Assembly: GCA_012517405.1 (NCBI GenBank)
Contig: JAAYVB010000010.1
Location: 87,858 to 151,857, forward strand
DNA: 64,000 nt
Reading direction: 5' to 3'
Source of the DNA: Propionibacterium sp.
Lineage (GTDB): Bacteria > Actinomycetota > Actinomycetes > Propionibacteriales > Propionibacteriaceae
Shown here: positions 19,806-29,184 of the stretch, one piece after another
Layout of the letters: every line of letters begins with the position of its first letter
How positions within the stretch are numbered: position 1 is the first letter of the stretch
Notes under the pieces: generated by a model
What the model was told of the DNA's origin: nothing
The model's database searches: none
The model's input: the letters and a program-made list of their open reading frames with translations, nothing else
Position numbers and translations under genes: made by a program

Positions 19806-21099
19806 GTGGATGCCAGCCGATACGACTTAGTTGCGCTTCGCGCCGTCCTGGAGCCGCCCGTCCTTGGCTTTGCGGACCTCCACACCCACTGCGACTTGGA
19901 CTTGGTTTGCCCGGCCTGCTTGGGCCGCGGACTGCCTTCGCCGACGCTGGATGGAACCAAACGCGCGCTCATGACAGGCTCCAGGTCACAGGCTCGTGAT
20001 CCTGAGCTGCCCGGCGTCGCTGAACGCCTCCTCCAGACACAAATGCGGTCGATCTCGGCCTGCGACCAAATCCAGGATCTGCTGTGGGCTGCCGAAGATC
20101 CTCACGATCATGAAAAAGGTCCGTCGGGATATCGCCAATTCGCTCAACTCTAACGTGTTCTGGCTGGCTGCCGACGGAATGTGGGCCTTGATGGAGTCGT
20201 TGTGGACACCGGACGATCCGACCGGGTTCGACCTCTTCACGGGAAACGACCTTCGCGCTCAGATTCGGCAACATGTGTTCAGCAACGACGACTGGGATGC
20301 CACGGTTCTCTTTGGTGAACTGGCCGATGCCGCAGCTCAATCGCTTTCGTGCGGATGGTTAATCCTGCCCTGGGGTACGGAGTTCTAGCCCTTCAGAAAA
20401 CCGGCTCGCACGGAGGCTATCCCGTGTACCGGCTCAGCAGCATTCTGCATTCAGACGAAGGGGCTACCGAAGAACATCATTTTCGCTTCTCAGGTCAACC
20501 TGACTACGCTTCCGTGATGCACTCGACAATGTCGAGATTACGAGTAACGCTGACAAGGTCTTGATTTACGGTCGGCCTATCCAACGATCTGGGTTGACGT
20601 GGACAGACCTCCAATATTGGTGGGCTGAAGCGACGAACAACAGTTGAAGAAGGGCCTTTGGAGCCGACTTCTTGCGAGCCTTTCTGAGTCGTCACCACCT
20701 CAGCGTAATCTCTTCCGTGCCTACCACGGGCTCTTGTCGGAAACGATCCAGTTTCTGCTGGCGCTTCTTCCCGAGGTGTGACTGCTGTGGGACCACGAGA
20801 CGGTGCGGCAACGCGGGAAGGATGCGCTTCTTGAGTTTCATGTGGACTTCGTGACGCTGCCTCTCGATGGCCGCAGGATCTTCCTCGAAGTCGACGGAGA
20901 CACGCACTACACAACGGACCAACGCCCCGACCGCAAGGTGTATGCCGGAACGGTCCAGTCAGACCGCCGTCTCAGGATCAATGGGTACGACACATATCGA
21001 TTCGGGGCCAGCGAACTAGTCGGTGATCAGTCCGCAAGTGCGACGGCCGCTGTCTTTTCCCCCGACCGAGTCAAGACCCGAACACATCAGAACAACTAA
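19806..21099 (+). pseudogene. Multiply frameshifted gene ending in an endonuclease-like domain
   Basis: Successive coding pieces run in one direction but change frame. MDASRYDLVALRAVLEPPV to about 20150 is one frame. KKVRRDIANSLN to the stop at 20388 is the second. Then GLPKNIIFASQVNL, then FRDALDNVEITSNADKVLIY, then LKKGLWSRLLASLSES follow after further shifts. An in-frame TGA replaces a likely Trp just before LLWDHETVRQRG (about 20780). The end (FLEVDGDTHY, DRRLRINGYDTYRFGASEL) resembles the Vsr/DUF559-like nuclease fold at the end of a widespread bacterial protein of about 400 residues that I cannot name. At least four frameshifts plus one nonsense change make it dead unless the assembly is at fault. 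The probable start is GTG 19806. Confidence 0.65.
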
Positions 21100-21279
21100 G
21101 GGGCTTGAGTTGATTGGCGTGGGCGTGCTGTGTCGAGGGTGCCACACGGTGTGCGTGTGGGCTACCTCGTCTCTAACGGTGTTCGGTACGAGGGTCAGGC
21201 GCTTCACTTGAACAGGAGGCCACGAGCTATCGGCATCAATCGCTACACTCGACTTCCCGCTCGGCGGTACATGGGGGCA

Positions 21280-22026
21280 TCAGGCCCCAGGCAGAGCCCG
21301 GCGAGGCCGACTGTCCACATCCCATACCCAGAACTTGCTCGGGGCGCCGAGCGGACTGAACCCCCATCTCCTCAGGACGCGTTCACCGTCTCGGCTGACA
21401 GGCCGAGCGAAGGCGACCTCTACGCCGTGCTCACGCAACCAGGATTCGCAGATCCCCATCGCGTACCCACGCCCGCGCTCGCTTGAGCCTGCGATCCCGG
21501 CAATGTACGCCGCGTTCGTCTCCCAGGTGGCCAGAGCCTCCGCTCCGATGTCGGCATCGTGGGGATCGCGCATGTCTCGACGACGGATACGCGTTTCGGC
21601 TTCAACGGAGAGGGGAACCATGAGAGCGATTCCCATGAGACGCGTCTCGGCTCCGCGGTGTCTCTCAACCAGGCGAAGCGTCTGGGAATTACGCGCCTGC
21701 AAGAGCAGCATCAGGTCGAGCGAGACCTCGTTCTCATCCTCAAGCTGACCAACGAAGAACTCGTATGCGTGAGCAATGTCGGCATCGCCAACGGCCCATC
21801 GTGAGGAGTAAACCTCAGACGGTCCAATGCCCGACCCAGGTACACGATGCCTCCACCACTGCGAGAATCCCAGTGCGGTCCAGACCAACGCTCCTGCTCC
21901 CAATCCCACCGTCACGATCATGACCACGAGCTTGAGTGGGCCCGCCAGCGCCAGCGCCAGCCCTACCATGGTCGCTCCGGCGACCGCCAAGGCCCCCGCC
22001 CTGTTGAAGAACGTCGACGTCGTCAC
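21280..22026 (-). CDS. Membrane-anchored GNAT-like acetyltransferase
   Basis: A 248-residue protein. The N-terminus holds two adjoining hydrophobic segments (about 9-28 and 32-54). The remainder looks like a GNAT-type fold: TRLMGIALMVPLS as a central strand, GIAGSSERGRGYAMGICES resembling the acetyl-CoA-binding loop and helix, and GERVLRRWGFSPLG as the final strand typical of N-acetyltransferases. Start GTG 22026 is preceded by GAAGGGAC. It stands alone between a pseudogene and a gene-poor stretch, in the direction of the transfer genes. The substrate is unknown. The GNAT assignment is from pattern only and moderately sure. Confidence 0.6.
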   Translation of the reverse strand: MTTSTFFNRAGALAVAGATMVGLALALAGPLKLVVMIVTVGLGAGALVWTALGFSQWWRHRVPGSGIGPSEVYSSRWAVGDADIAHAYEFFVGQLEDENEVSLDLMLLLQARNSQTLRLVERHRGAETRLMGIALMVPLSVEAETRIRRRDMRDPHDADIGAEALATWETNAAYIAGIAGSSERGRGYAMGICESWLREHGVEVAFARPVSRDGERVLRRWGFSPLGAPSKFWVWDVDSRPRRALPGA

Positions 22027-23153
22027 GCTGTTGTCCCTTCAGTTCAGACCCAGATCAGCGAATAGCGGGTTCAGACCGCGTGTACAGGCCACCGTGAGTA
22101 CTCACGATATCGAACGAACGGCATGTGCTCATGTCCGTCGACGCCGCGCGGCGGGTCGGAGACGAGTCGGACCACGGCCAGGACGATCGGGTCGGCGGCA
22201 GCGCCCAATGGATGTCGGTTCCAGGCGCATCCGGGACGGCGGGACTGGCTGCGGTCCACCGCCGGGTCGGCCCGGCGATACTGCGAGAGTTGGTCGTGAC
22301 CTCGGTCCGGAATGAACTTCAGCGTCGCAAGACGCACCCGAGGTGTTCCGGTACTGCTCAGTGAAGTCCTGAAGCGTGCTGCTTACTTCCATGCTTGCCC
22401 TGAAGACGACCTAGCGCATCTTCGACAGGCTGCGGGCCATGACGGGTACATCGGGCTGTCGGCGACGGTCGAATTCTGAGCCGGTTCGGCTCGACTGACC
22501 GACGCAGCGCCTCCACATGACGCGAACAGTGAAGACCGGCGGCAATGCCGTAGCAGCATCAGTCTGCGGAACCTGCGCGATCTTGGCCTGCCCCGATGTC
22601 CACGCTCTGGGCACGCTAGTCATGTGGGTGGCCCAATATAGGGGTCAGTCTGGTACCCAGACCAATCGCTCCAATTGTCGGTGCAGCAGGACGAAAGTGC
22701 ATGGCCCCGCGTTGATCTGCGCCGCTGACCCAATGGTCTTGATGCGCGCTGCTACGACCTTCCCGGATTAGTCCGAAGATGGTGCAAATGGGGCCGCTCG
22801 TGCCGGTGTGACGAGCAGACATCCATCTTCCGTCCCGAACGGGCCCCGCCGGGGGCACCTTGGCTAGACGAGTTGCGGCGGGACGTCGTACTCGGCCTGC
22901 CTGTTGATACCGCGTTGCTCTAGTCACGCCCTGATCCCATAGGTCAGTTGGCGAGCGGACTTCTGAGGGCGGCTCGCAGAAGACCCGCGACGGCAAGGTC
23001 CAGGCCGCCGGCGCGCTGACCAGCGCGGGTCATGAGGGCCATGAGGGCCAGGCGGATGCCGCGCGTGTCCTCGAACTGACTCGACAAGCTCGGCTGATCC
23101 CGGGCTGTCCGGCAGTGGAACGAGGATGGACGTCCGCCGAGTGAGTGAGCTGG
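22027..23153. other. 1.1 kb stretch without a recognisable gene
   Basis: Short overlapping frames occur on both strands, but none shows a family pattern, a convincing ribosome binding site or sustained codon structure. A minus-strand piece near 22928-23045 (MALMALMTRAGQRAGG) could be the tail of a lost gene. The stretch probably consists of decayed mobile DNA that separates the cell-wall hydrolase end of the transfer operon from the genes further left. Confidence 0.5.
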
Positions 23154-24695
23154 TCAAGGTGCACTCGACAATAGGTTCCCCACCCTCCAGATCTCAAAGA
23201 TGGGCAGCGTCGACCATCCCGCGTAGCTGCCGTCAATGACACCCTGATCGGTACTCGCGGCCTCAATAGTCTCCTGATCTGCGGGATTCCAGACGATGGC
23301 GACGTGGCCGATCTGGTTGGGGCCGAGGTAGGAGCTGATGAAGACCAGGTCTCCGGGTTGCTCTTGACCTGGGGTGACCTGGTATCCGTTGCCTGCGGCG
23401 AGCCAGTCGCGTTGGGATTGCGCCGTTCGGGGCATGCTGATGCCGATTCTTGCGTAGGCGCTTTGTACCAGGCTGGAGCAGTCGTAGGCGTCCGGGCCGG
23501 TGGCACCCATGACGTAGGGTTTGCCGGTCTGCGCGCCGGCCCAGTTCAGAACCTGCGCGATGCGGTCGTCGGACAGCGGTGGAAGGTTCGGGTTGCCAGA
23601 GCCGGGCGGACAGCTCGTTGTCGAGCCCAGAACGGTCCCGCCGCCGTAAGCGTCGGCGTAGTAGAGCACGTCGCCGACGTACCAGTCGGCGTGGTTGTAG
23701 GCATACAGCGCCTGTCTGACTCCGTCGACACCCTTCAACGCCCCCGATGCAACCAGGTAGTTAGCGGCCGAGAACGCACTGTCGGCGAGGTTGTGTATAT
23801 CGGCTGCTCCGTCACCGTCACCGTCGACGCCGTAGGTGGCGAAGGTGGCGGGCATGAATTGCATGAGTCCCTGGGCTCCTGCTGAGCTGGTGGCAGTGTT
23901 ACGTCCATGCGCGGTTTCTTCCATGCCTATGCCGGCGAGTAGTGTCCACGGCAGGCCATATTCGGCTGCTGCCGACTCGTAGAGCTGCTGAATCTCGGCG
24001 GGAATGGGCAGCGGAGGATTGCGGAGGGAATCTTGGCGCACCTCAGGTTGGGGCAGGTCGTATCCGATTCCGCCTTCAACAGCGACCGCCCCCAAGGCGG
24101 TGCCGGACGGCCCCACGGCCTGGCCGTTGAGTGGTGCGCCGCGGTCGAGCATGAACGGTACCGGATCGACATCAACACCATTGACGGTGACGGTGAAGTG
24201 CAGGTGGATGCCTGTTGATCGGCCGGTTGTCCCTTCGAGGCCGAGTTGTTGTCCGATTGCCACGGTGGCGCCCACGTTCGCTTGCGGGTCGATCTCGGCG
24301 AGGTGCCCGTACAGGGTCGTGACGCCGCCGTCGTGGTCGACTATGACGTGATTGCCAAATCCGTTCGCGTTGTCCCCCGAGAACGTCACAACTCCGCTCG
24401 CAGCAGCGACGACGGGGCTCTGCGCGGTGGCGAGATCCACGCCGTTATGCATACTCGTGGCAGCACCGGTAACCGGGTCGATGCGCGCGCCGAACCCCGA
24501 GGTGACGGCATAGGTGGTGTCGACAAATGGCACTCGCCACTCCCCTGTCGCGGGAAGCGTTCCTCCACAGTTGATGGCGATCTGGCTGGCAGCTGCGGGA
24601 ACGAGCACGGCTCCGGCAACCACCACGAGCGCGAGAGGCGCGCCGAGGAGGACCACGGCGAGTGACACAGCGACGCCGACGAGCATCTTGTCCAT
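23154..24695 (-). CDS. Three-domain cell-wall hydrolase: M23, lytic transglycosylase, NlpC/P60
   Basis: A 513-residue exported or membrane-anchored enzyme that should open peptidoglycan for the secretion apparatus. An N-terminal hydrophobic segment (about 5-36) is followed by three domains. The LytM/M23 peptidase has HNGVD (83-87) and HLHF (164-167). The SLT-type lytic transglycosylase has GIGMEETAHG with catalytic Glu near 259-260 and GAQGLMQFMP. The NlpC/P60 domain has Cys406 in YDCSSLV and His464 in GHVAIV. All key catalytic residues are present. ATG 24695 follows the upstream stop by one base (TGAcATG). The frame is open far upstream, but that part overlaps the ATPase gene. VirB1-like hydrolases are common in type IV secretion loci; carrying all three activities in one chain is notable. 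Confidence 0.92.
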   Translation of the reverse strand: MDKMLVGVAVSLAVVLLGAPLALVVVAGAVLVPAAASQIAINCGGTLPATGEWRVPFVDTTYAVTSGFGARIDPVTGAATSMHNGVDLATAQSPVVAAASGVVTFSGDNANGFGNHVIVDHDGGVTTLYGHLAEIDPQANVGATVAIGQQLGLEGTTGRSTGIHLHFTVTVNGVDVDPVPFMLDRGAPLNGQAVGPSGTALGAVAVEGGIGYDLPQPEVRQDSLRNPPLPIPAEIQQLYESAAAEYGLPWTLLAGIGMEETAHGRNTATSSAGAQGLMQFMPATFATYGVDGDGDGAADIHNLADSAFSAANYLVASGALKGVDGVRQALYAYNHADWYVGDVLYYADAYGGGTVLGSTTSCPPGSGNPNLPPLSDDRIAQVLNWAGAQTGKPYVMGATGPDAYDCSSLVQSAYARIGISMPRTAQSQRDWLAAGNGYQVTPGQEQPGDLVFISSYLGPNQIGHVAIVWNPADQETIEAASTDQGVIDGSYAGWSTLPIFEIWRVGNLLSSAP

Positions 24696-24696
24696 G

Positions 24697-26205
24697 TCAG
24701 GCAGCCGATTCGATCGCGGAGTTCGTGAACGTGAGGGCTTGCTCAAGGGGATGGAGTACGGTTTGCACCTTGTACATGTGGTTGCCGACCACCCACAGGG
24801 CACGTCCGGGACGCTGCCGAGCCCAGCCGGTGATGACGCTGCGGGCAATGGGCCCGAGACCGAGGAGATGCTCAAGTTCTGCGGCGACTCCGGCGTCTTG
24901 GCCGTGCAGGATCTTGATGTCGGCGAGGTGCAGCAGATCCTTGGCGATGATCGCCGCCTGCGAACCGGCGTCGCCTGCCGACAGCAGGTCGGACGGCTTA
25001 TGAGCGACGGACCACTGCACTTCGCCGTCTTTGCGGGACAGCCGCAGGTCTTCGTCGAAGCTCTTGACTGCCTCGACGCCAAGACGCAGCTGCTTCCATG
25101 CTTCATCGCGGACCGTGACACGCAAGTCCCCTGGTTCGGCGACTTCACGCATCGCGCGGCCCCACGAACTCAGGCACGTCAGTGCAACACCGACGGCCTC
25201 GTCTCCCAGCGGCTGCAAGCGCGACAAGCTAAGGGATTGGATAGGCGCGGTCCAATCGACACGAATGGTGGTGTGATCGTCGAACAGGCCACCGAGGACA
25301 CCAGCGACAAGCTGACCTATGGCATCGCGCAGTAGCCGGGTTTCGTCGAGGAAGTGGCGCCGGTCCCGATATCTGCATTCGGTCACAAGCTCGGAGGTAG
25401 GTTCGTCGAGAGCCCTCCACAGTGCAGGGATGGTCGGTTCGTTCAATGTGGTGACGCCGGTCGTGTACCCGGTGATCTGAGACAAAGCTGCGCGGACGAC
25501 AACCTCATCGGTTGGCCCGAATGGCACCCACTGTTCCCCGACCCGTTGCGATCCGACCAGGCCGCGCACGAGGCTGAGCCAGCGCCGGAAGATCACTGCG
25601 GCCCGACGCTGCGTCTCTACAGCAGACAGCTGAGCCCAGCCGTGGCCGAGCGGCCCGAAATCGAGCGGGTTGATCCGCGCCGGTAGTCCGTGACCGATCG
25701 CGAAGGGTTCGACCCCGAGCGCATGGCAGATCGGTTCGTATTCGTCCTTGGGATCGCCGAGGATCAGCACGCGGTAGCCGAAATCGGTCATCCGTAACAG
25801 GAATGCCTTGCTGGTGGCGGATTTCCCGCCCCCGGGTTTTCCGAAGCAGATGACGTTCGGATTGGTTACCGACACCTGGGACGACAGCGTCCACCCGAGC
25901 GGATCGGCATAGAACGAGCCTCCGGATAGCACGTCGATTCCCATCTGCGCGCCGGTTGGAGGCAGTCCCGGAGCTGAGATGAACGGCCAGAATGCCGGTG
26001 CTTGGTCAGAGACCATTCGCCAGGTCGACACCTGCGCGCTGGCCGGCGACCACCCGCGACCTCTGCGGTTCACGCCGCCGCGAGGAACTGAGTGGAATAG
26101 CCGCGGGTCCTTTCGGACCGGTGCGGATTCGGGCAGCCGGGGCAGTTCATGGCCGAAGTCAGCGAGCAGGTGGGCGACATCTCTGGCGTCCTCGTGGCTG
26201 GGCAT
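24697..26205 (-). CDS. VirB4/TraC-like secretion ATPase
   Basis: A 502-residue cytoplasmic ATPase of the VirB4-like class used in actinobacterial type IV secretion. It has Walker A GKPGGGKS (122-129) and a Walker B-like VRDEAWKQL with the Asp-Glu near 366-367. The segment INPLDFGPLGHGW is typical of these proteins. It is short for VirB4 (often 600-800 aa) because the N-terminal domain seems to be supplied by the upstream SCO6880-family protein. ATG 26205 shares a TGATG stop-start with that gene; a start at 26232 is also open but would extend the overlap. The downstream hydrolase follows by one base, so the three are probably translated together. Confidence 0.88.
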   Translation of the reverse strand: MPSHEDARDVAHLLADFGHELPRLPESAPVRKDPRLFHSVPRGGVNRRGRGWSPASAQVSTWRMVSDQAPAFWPFISAPGLPPTGAQMGIDVLSGGSFYADPLGWTLSSQVSVTNPNVICFGKPGGGKSATSKAFLLRMTDFGYRVLILGDPKDEYEPICHALGVEPFAIGHGLPARINPLDFGPLGHGWAQLSAVETQRRAAVIFRRWLSLVRGLVGSQRVGEQWVPFGPTDEVVVRAALSQITGYTTGVTTLNEPTIPALWRALDEPTSELVTECRYRDRRHFLDETRLLRDAIGQLVAGVLGGLFDDHTTIRVDWTAPIQSLSLSRLQPLGDEAVGVALTCLSSWGRAMREVAEPGDLRVTVRDEAWKQLRLGVEAVKSFDEDLRLSRKDGEVQWSVAHKPSDLLSAGDAGSQAAIIAKDLLHLADIKILHGQDAGVAAELEHLLGLGPIARSVITGWARQRPGRALWVVGNHMYKVQTVLHPLEQALTFTNSAIESAA

Positions 26206-27716
26206 CAGGCCACCCCGTCTCTGGTCAGGCACACTCCCAGAGGAACGCTGGACGCGGCGAATGCCCGATCCTGGGCAAGGTCGAGTCGAAGCGGGGAGAA
26301 CCCGGCGACCCGGATCGACGCATCCAGTCTGCGTCCGTACTCGATGATCGGCGCAGTCCGTGGCACCGTAACGGTGGCGACCGCGTACGGGCGGGTCATG
26401 GAGTTGCCGCGGGCGAGTTTCTCATCCATGCCTTGGGCTTTCGCGGCCTCGTTGCGATGCCGGGCCTTCGGTTTGACACCTGCCTTGCGGCGCAGTTCGC
26501 CAGCCATGTCGGAAGCGAACTCGGCGTTGTCGGCGGTGCGTTCGGCATGGTGTTGGGTGAGGATGGGGAACGCGACCATGAAGGACCGACGTTCCCCCGA
26601 TTCTGTTGGGGTCAATACCGGCGCGAGCGCGCCGATCACCGCACCTTTGGCCGGGAGCTTGACGGTGGATGACACCGAGTCCCATGCGTCGTGGCTGTAG
26701 TGCCGTGCGCCGGCGTCGGCGCCACTTGGCCCTGCCATGGCCCAGGGCACGGCGGCGTTCACGCCGGGATTCATGTCACGGCTGGCTAACGCCTCAATGA
26801 TGCCGGCCCGATCGCCCGGAGCGAATCCGGTACGGCAGGCCGAGGCGAGTTCGGGTGAGGTCAGCCAGTGGATGTCGATCACAGCGAGTCCGCCCCGCAG
26901 GTGAGACTCGATCTCGTCCATCAGTCCGTGCAGGACTCGCGCGCGAGCCTCAAAGCCGCCGCCGCCCTCGCGCGCGGATCGTGCGATGCGGCGTTCGGGC
27001 ACGACGAGTGTGATGAATGTCTCGGTGCGGACGCTGGCTTGGGTGAGACCTCTCTGGAGGTCGTCGTTGATCCGGCTCGCCAACTCACTGCGACCTGTGA
27101 CGCGGTGCCGTTCCACCCAGATGCCCCGTTCGGCACCATCGTCGGGGACGGTACGGACCTGGAAGATGATCTCGTCGATGAGTTCGCCTCGTGACGCGAT
27201 GTCGAGCAGGCCGGCCAGCCCGGCTCCTTGCCTGTTGCGTTCGTCCGCGTCCGACATACCGATGCCGGGATGGACGAGTGAGGCGGTGACCGCCCAAGTA
27301 CGAGTGGCGTTGTCCCGGATAATGGCCGTGCGTTCCATCGTCGGTCCGTGAGGTGGGCCGTCCTGAACCTCGATTCCTTGTAGGACGCCCGGCAGGTCGA
27401 TGTCGTCGAGGTCCTCGGCTTGCCCGCGGGCGGCTCGCGACGTGAATGCGCGGGCCCCGGTCAGGCTGGCGACCATGAACAGGATCGTGCTCTTCGCCCA
27501 GCCGACAGCTGAGCGTCCTTGGATCTTCACGATCGTGACGAGGGCGACAATGACGAAGACCAATAGCAACCACCACATGCTGCCCCATGCTTGGCGGCTG
27601 ATTGCCCATAGCACGGGCAACGTCGATGCTGCCAGGATCATCAGCTCGACCAGCGATAGCCCGAAGAAGAACCCGACGTGGTCACGGGAATAATCTGAAT
27701 AGACGTTGGCTGACAC
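26205..27716 (-). CDS. SCO6880-family type IV secretion protein
   Basis: A 503-residue protein with two N-terminal membrane helices (about 15-34 and 43-63) followed by a large soluble region. The layout and motifs (NVYSDYSRDHVGFFFGLS at the start, ADVIDIHWLTSPE-like centre, YSHDAWDSVSSTVKLP) fit the SCO6880 family, regarded as the VirB3/VirB4 N-terminal counterpart in actinobacterial conjugation-like systems. The GTG start at 27716 has AAAGGAA eight bases upstream. It is followed directly by the VirB4-like ATPase through a TGATG junction, which fits the two acting as halves of one module. The family call is from recall of pattern, and fairly sure given the neighbours. Confidence 0.82.
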   Translation of the reverse strand: MSANVYSDYSRDHVGFFFGLSLVELMILAASTLPVLWAISRQAWGSMWWLLLVFVIVALVTIVKIQGRSAVGWAKSTILFMVASLTGARAFTSRAARGQAEDLDDIDLPGVLQGIEVQDGPPHGPTMERTAIIRDNATRTWAVTASLVHPGIGMSDADERNRQGAGLAGLLDIASRGELIDEIIFQVRTVPDDGAERGIWVERHRVTGRSELASRINDDLQRGLTQASVRTETFITLVVPERRIARSAREGGGGFEARARVLHGLMDEIESHLRGGLAVIDIHWLTSPELASACRTGFAPGDRAGIIEALASRDMNPGVNAAVPWAMAGPSGADAGARHYSHDAWDSVSSTVKLPAKGAVIGALAPVLTPTESGERRSFMVAFPILTQHHAERTADNAEFASDMAGELRRKAGVKPKARHRNEAAKAQGMDEKLARGNSMTRPYAVATVTVPRTAPIIEYGRRLDASIRVAGFSPLRLDLAQDRAFAASSVPLGVCLTRDGVA

Positions 27717-27733
27717 TAGGGTGTTCCTTTCGG

Positions 27734-29170
27734 CTAAACCGCTGAGATCGGTGATGTTGGCCGCGTGGAGGGCGGATTGGGACTGCTCGCAGAGCCGGGA
27801 TGAGGCATCGGGTCCGGCGAGCTGAAAGCACCGGCATCTGGCGACATGAAGCCTTCCGGCGCGCAGGCGTCCTGAGGCTCACCCTGAAAACTGCCTTGCG
27901 ATGGGGCACCATTGGGATCAATGTTGTCCGGCCCGTGTGTGTCTGTCTGGCCAGATGGTGGGCGCCTGGCGTGCTGGCTTCGTCCGGGGTTGATCCAGTC
28001 GGGCTGGTAGGTGTTGTGGCCCACGCCCATCTGGTTGGTGATGTCGTTGGTGAGCGATGCGGCAGCGCCCCCGACCGCCGCGAATGTCCGCAACGCGCCA
28101 CCGACAACTGCGCCTGCCGATCCGGACGTGCTTGCCCCTGTGGCGATGGCATTCATCATCCGTGACGAGCTCGTCGTCTCGGCTTGATCTTCGCCGTTCG
28201 CGCGACCCTGGCCATCAGCCTGGGATGCCGCTCCGCTGCCTCCGTCGCCGCCTTGTAGTAGACCGCCGAGGCCGCCGATCGCGGACATGCCTGCTCGCAC
28301 TGCGGCACCTGAACTGGTGCCGGGATCGGTGAAAGCCAGCAGCTTGAATAGTGCGAGCGGTGACACCGTCGATGTCAGGATCATCACAACCGCCGGCAGT
28401 GCGGTGGCGATCGCCGATTGTGTGGTGTCCGATAGCCCAAGGGCCGCGCCGGATGCGAGTTGAATACCCATGCCCATCATCAAGGTCATGAGCACGGGAG
28501 CGAACGCGGCAGCGTGGAACCAGCGGAAAGACTTCCAGAACCAGCCTCGTCCGACCTCCGACACCAATCCTGCAGCCGAAATCGGGGTGGTGACCGCCAG
28601 CACGATCAAGGCGCCCGCCCGCGTGAGCATCACCAGTAGGTGGGCGATACCTGCCAGCCACACCAGAATGCCGAGCAGACCAAGCACGGTGGCGATCACT
28701 GCATTGGTGATGTCTTCCCCGGTGAGTTGCGCCCAGGGCTCCCATTCACCCAGGTCGCCGACGCCGAACAGCGCCGTGAGGAAGGCCGTGTTGAGCGCGG
28801 CGCAGGCGACAATCACGGCGGCACCGTAGGCGATCGAGGTGATCCAGACGATGACGAACTGGGCTGCGCCGATCAACACGCGGCTGATACTGGTGCCATC
28901 GCGCCGGACCGTAGCGGTGCCGAGCTGGATCATCACCATGATCACCAGCACGGACAGGCCGAGCCACATAGTGGCCTGGTAGACGGGCCGAGCTGCACCA
29001 CCCGTGCTGATGTCCGGGGTCAGGAAATGGCTCTCAAGCTGCAGGACGAGTTTGAGGAGCCACACGCCCGAGTTCCACAGTGACAACATGATGCGGGTCC
29101 AGCCGTCGGTGATGACTTGGTCGGCTGCCCCTGCGAGCACTCCGAACGGATTGAAGGGGTCGGGAATCAT
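27734..29170 (-). CDS. TrbL/VirB6-like polytopic channel protein
   Basis: A 478-residue protein with about seven or eight hydrophobic segments in the first ~330 residues (for example GLSVLVIMVMIQLGTATV and LVMLTRAGALIVLAVTTP), then a long hydrophilic Gly/Ser/Pro-rich tail. This is the usual plan of VirB6/TrbL inner-membrane channel subunits. I chose ATG 29170, with GGGAGA upstream, over the longer frame that starts at 29248 inside the preceding gene. It lies 14 bases after that gene and 17 before the SCO6880-family gene in one operon. The low-complexity tail (residues ~330-478) is probably disordered. Confidence 0.8.
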   Translation of the reverse strand: MIPDPFNPFGVLAGAADQVITDGWTRIMLSLWNSGVWLLKLVLQLESHFLTPDISTGGAARPVYQATMWLGLSVLVIMVMIQLGTATVRRDGTSISRVLIGAAQFVIVWITSIAYGAAVIVACAALNTAFLTALFGVGDLGEWEPWAQLTGEDITNAVIATVLGLLGILVWLAGIAHLLVMLTRAGALIVLAVTTPISAAGLVSEVGRGWFWKSFRWFHAAAFAPVLMTLMMGMGIQLASGAALGLSDTTQSAIATALPAVVMILTSTVSPLALFKLLAFTDPGTSSGAAVRAGMSAIGGLGGLLQGGDGGSGAASQADGQGRANGEDQAETTSSSRMMNAIATGASTSGSAGAVVGGALRTFAAVGGAAASLTNDITNQMGVGHNTYQPDWINPGRSQHARRPPSGQTDTHGPDNIDPNGAPSQGSFQGEPQDACAPEGFMSPDAGAFSSPDPMPHPGSASSPNPPSTRPTSPISAV

Positions 29171-29184
29171 CGTCGTCTCCCAGC

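Noticed and set aside
22071..22337. Overlapping short frames at 22.1-22.4 kb as small genes
   Set aside because: All are Arg/Gly/Pro-rich, mutually overlapping on both strands, and none has start signals or a recognisable pattern.
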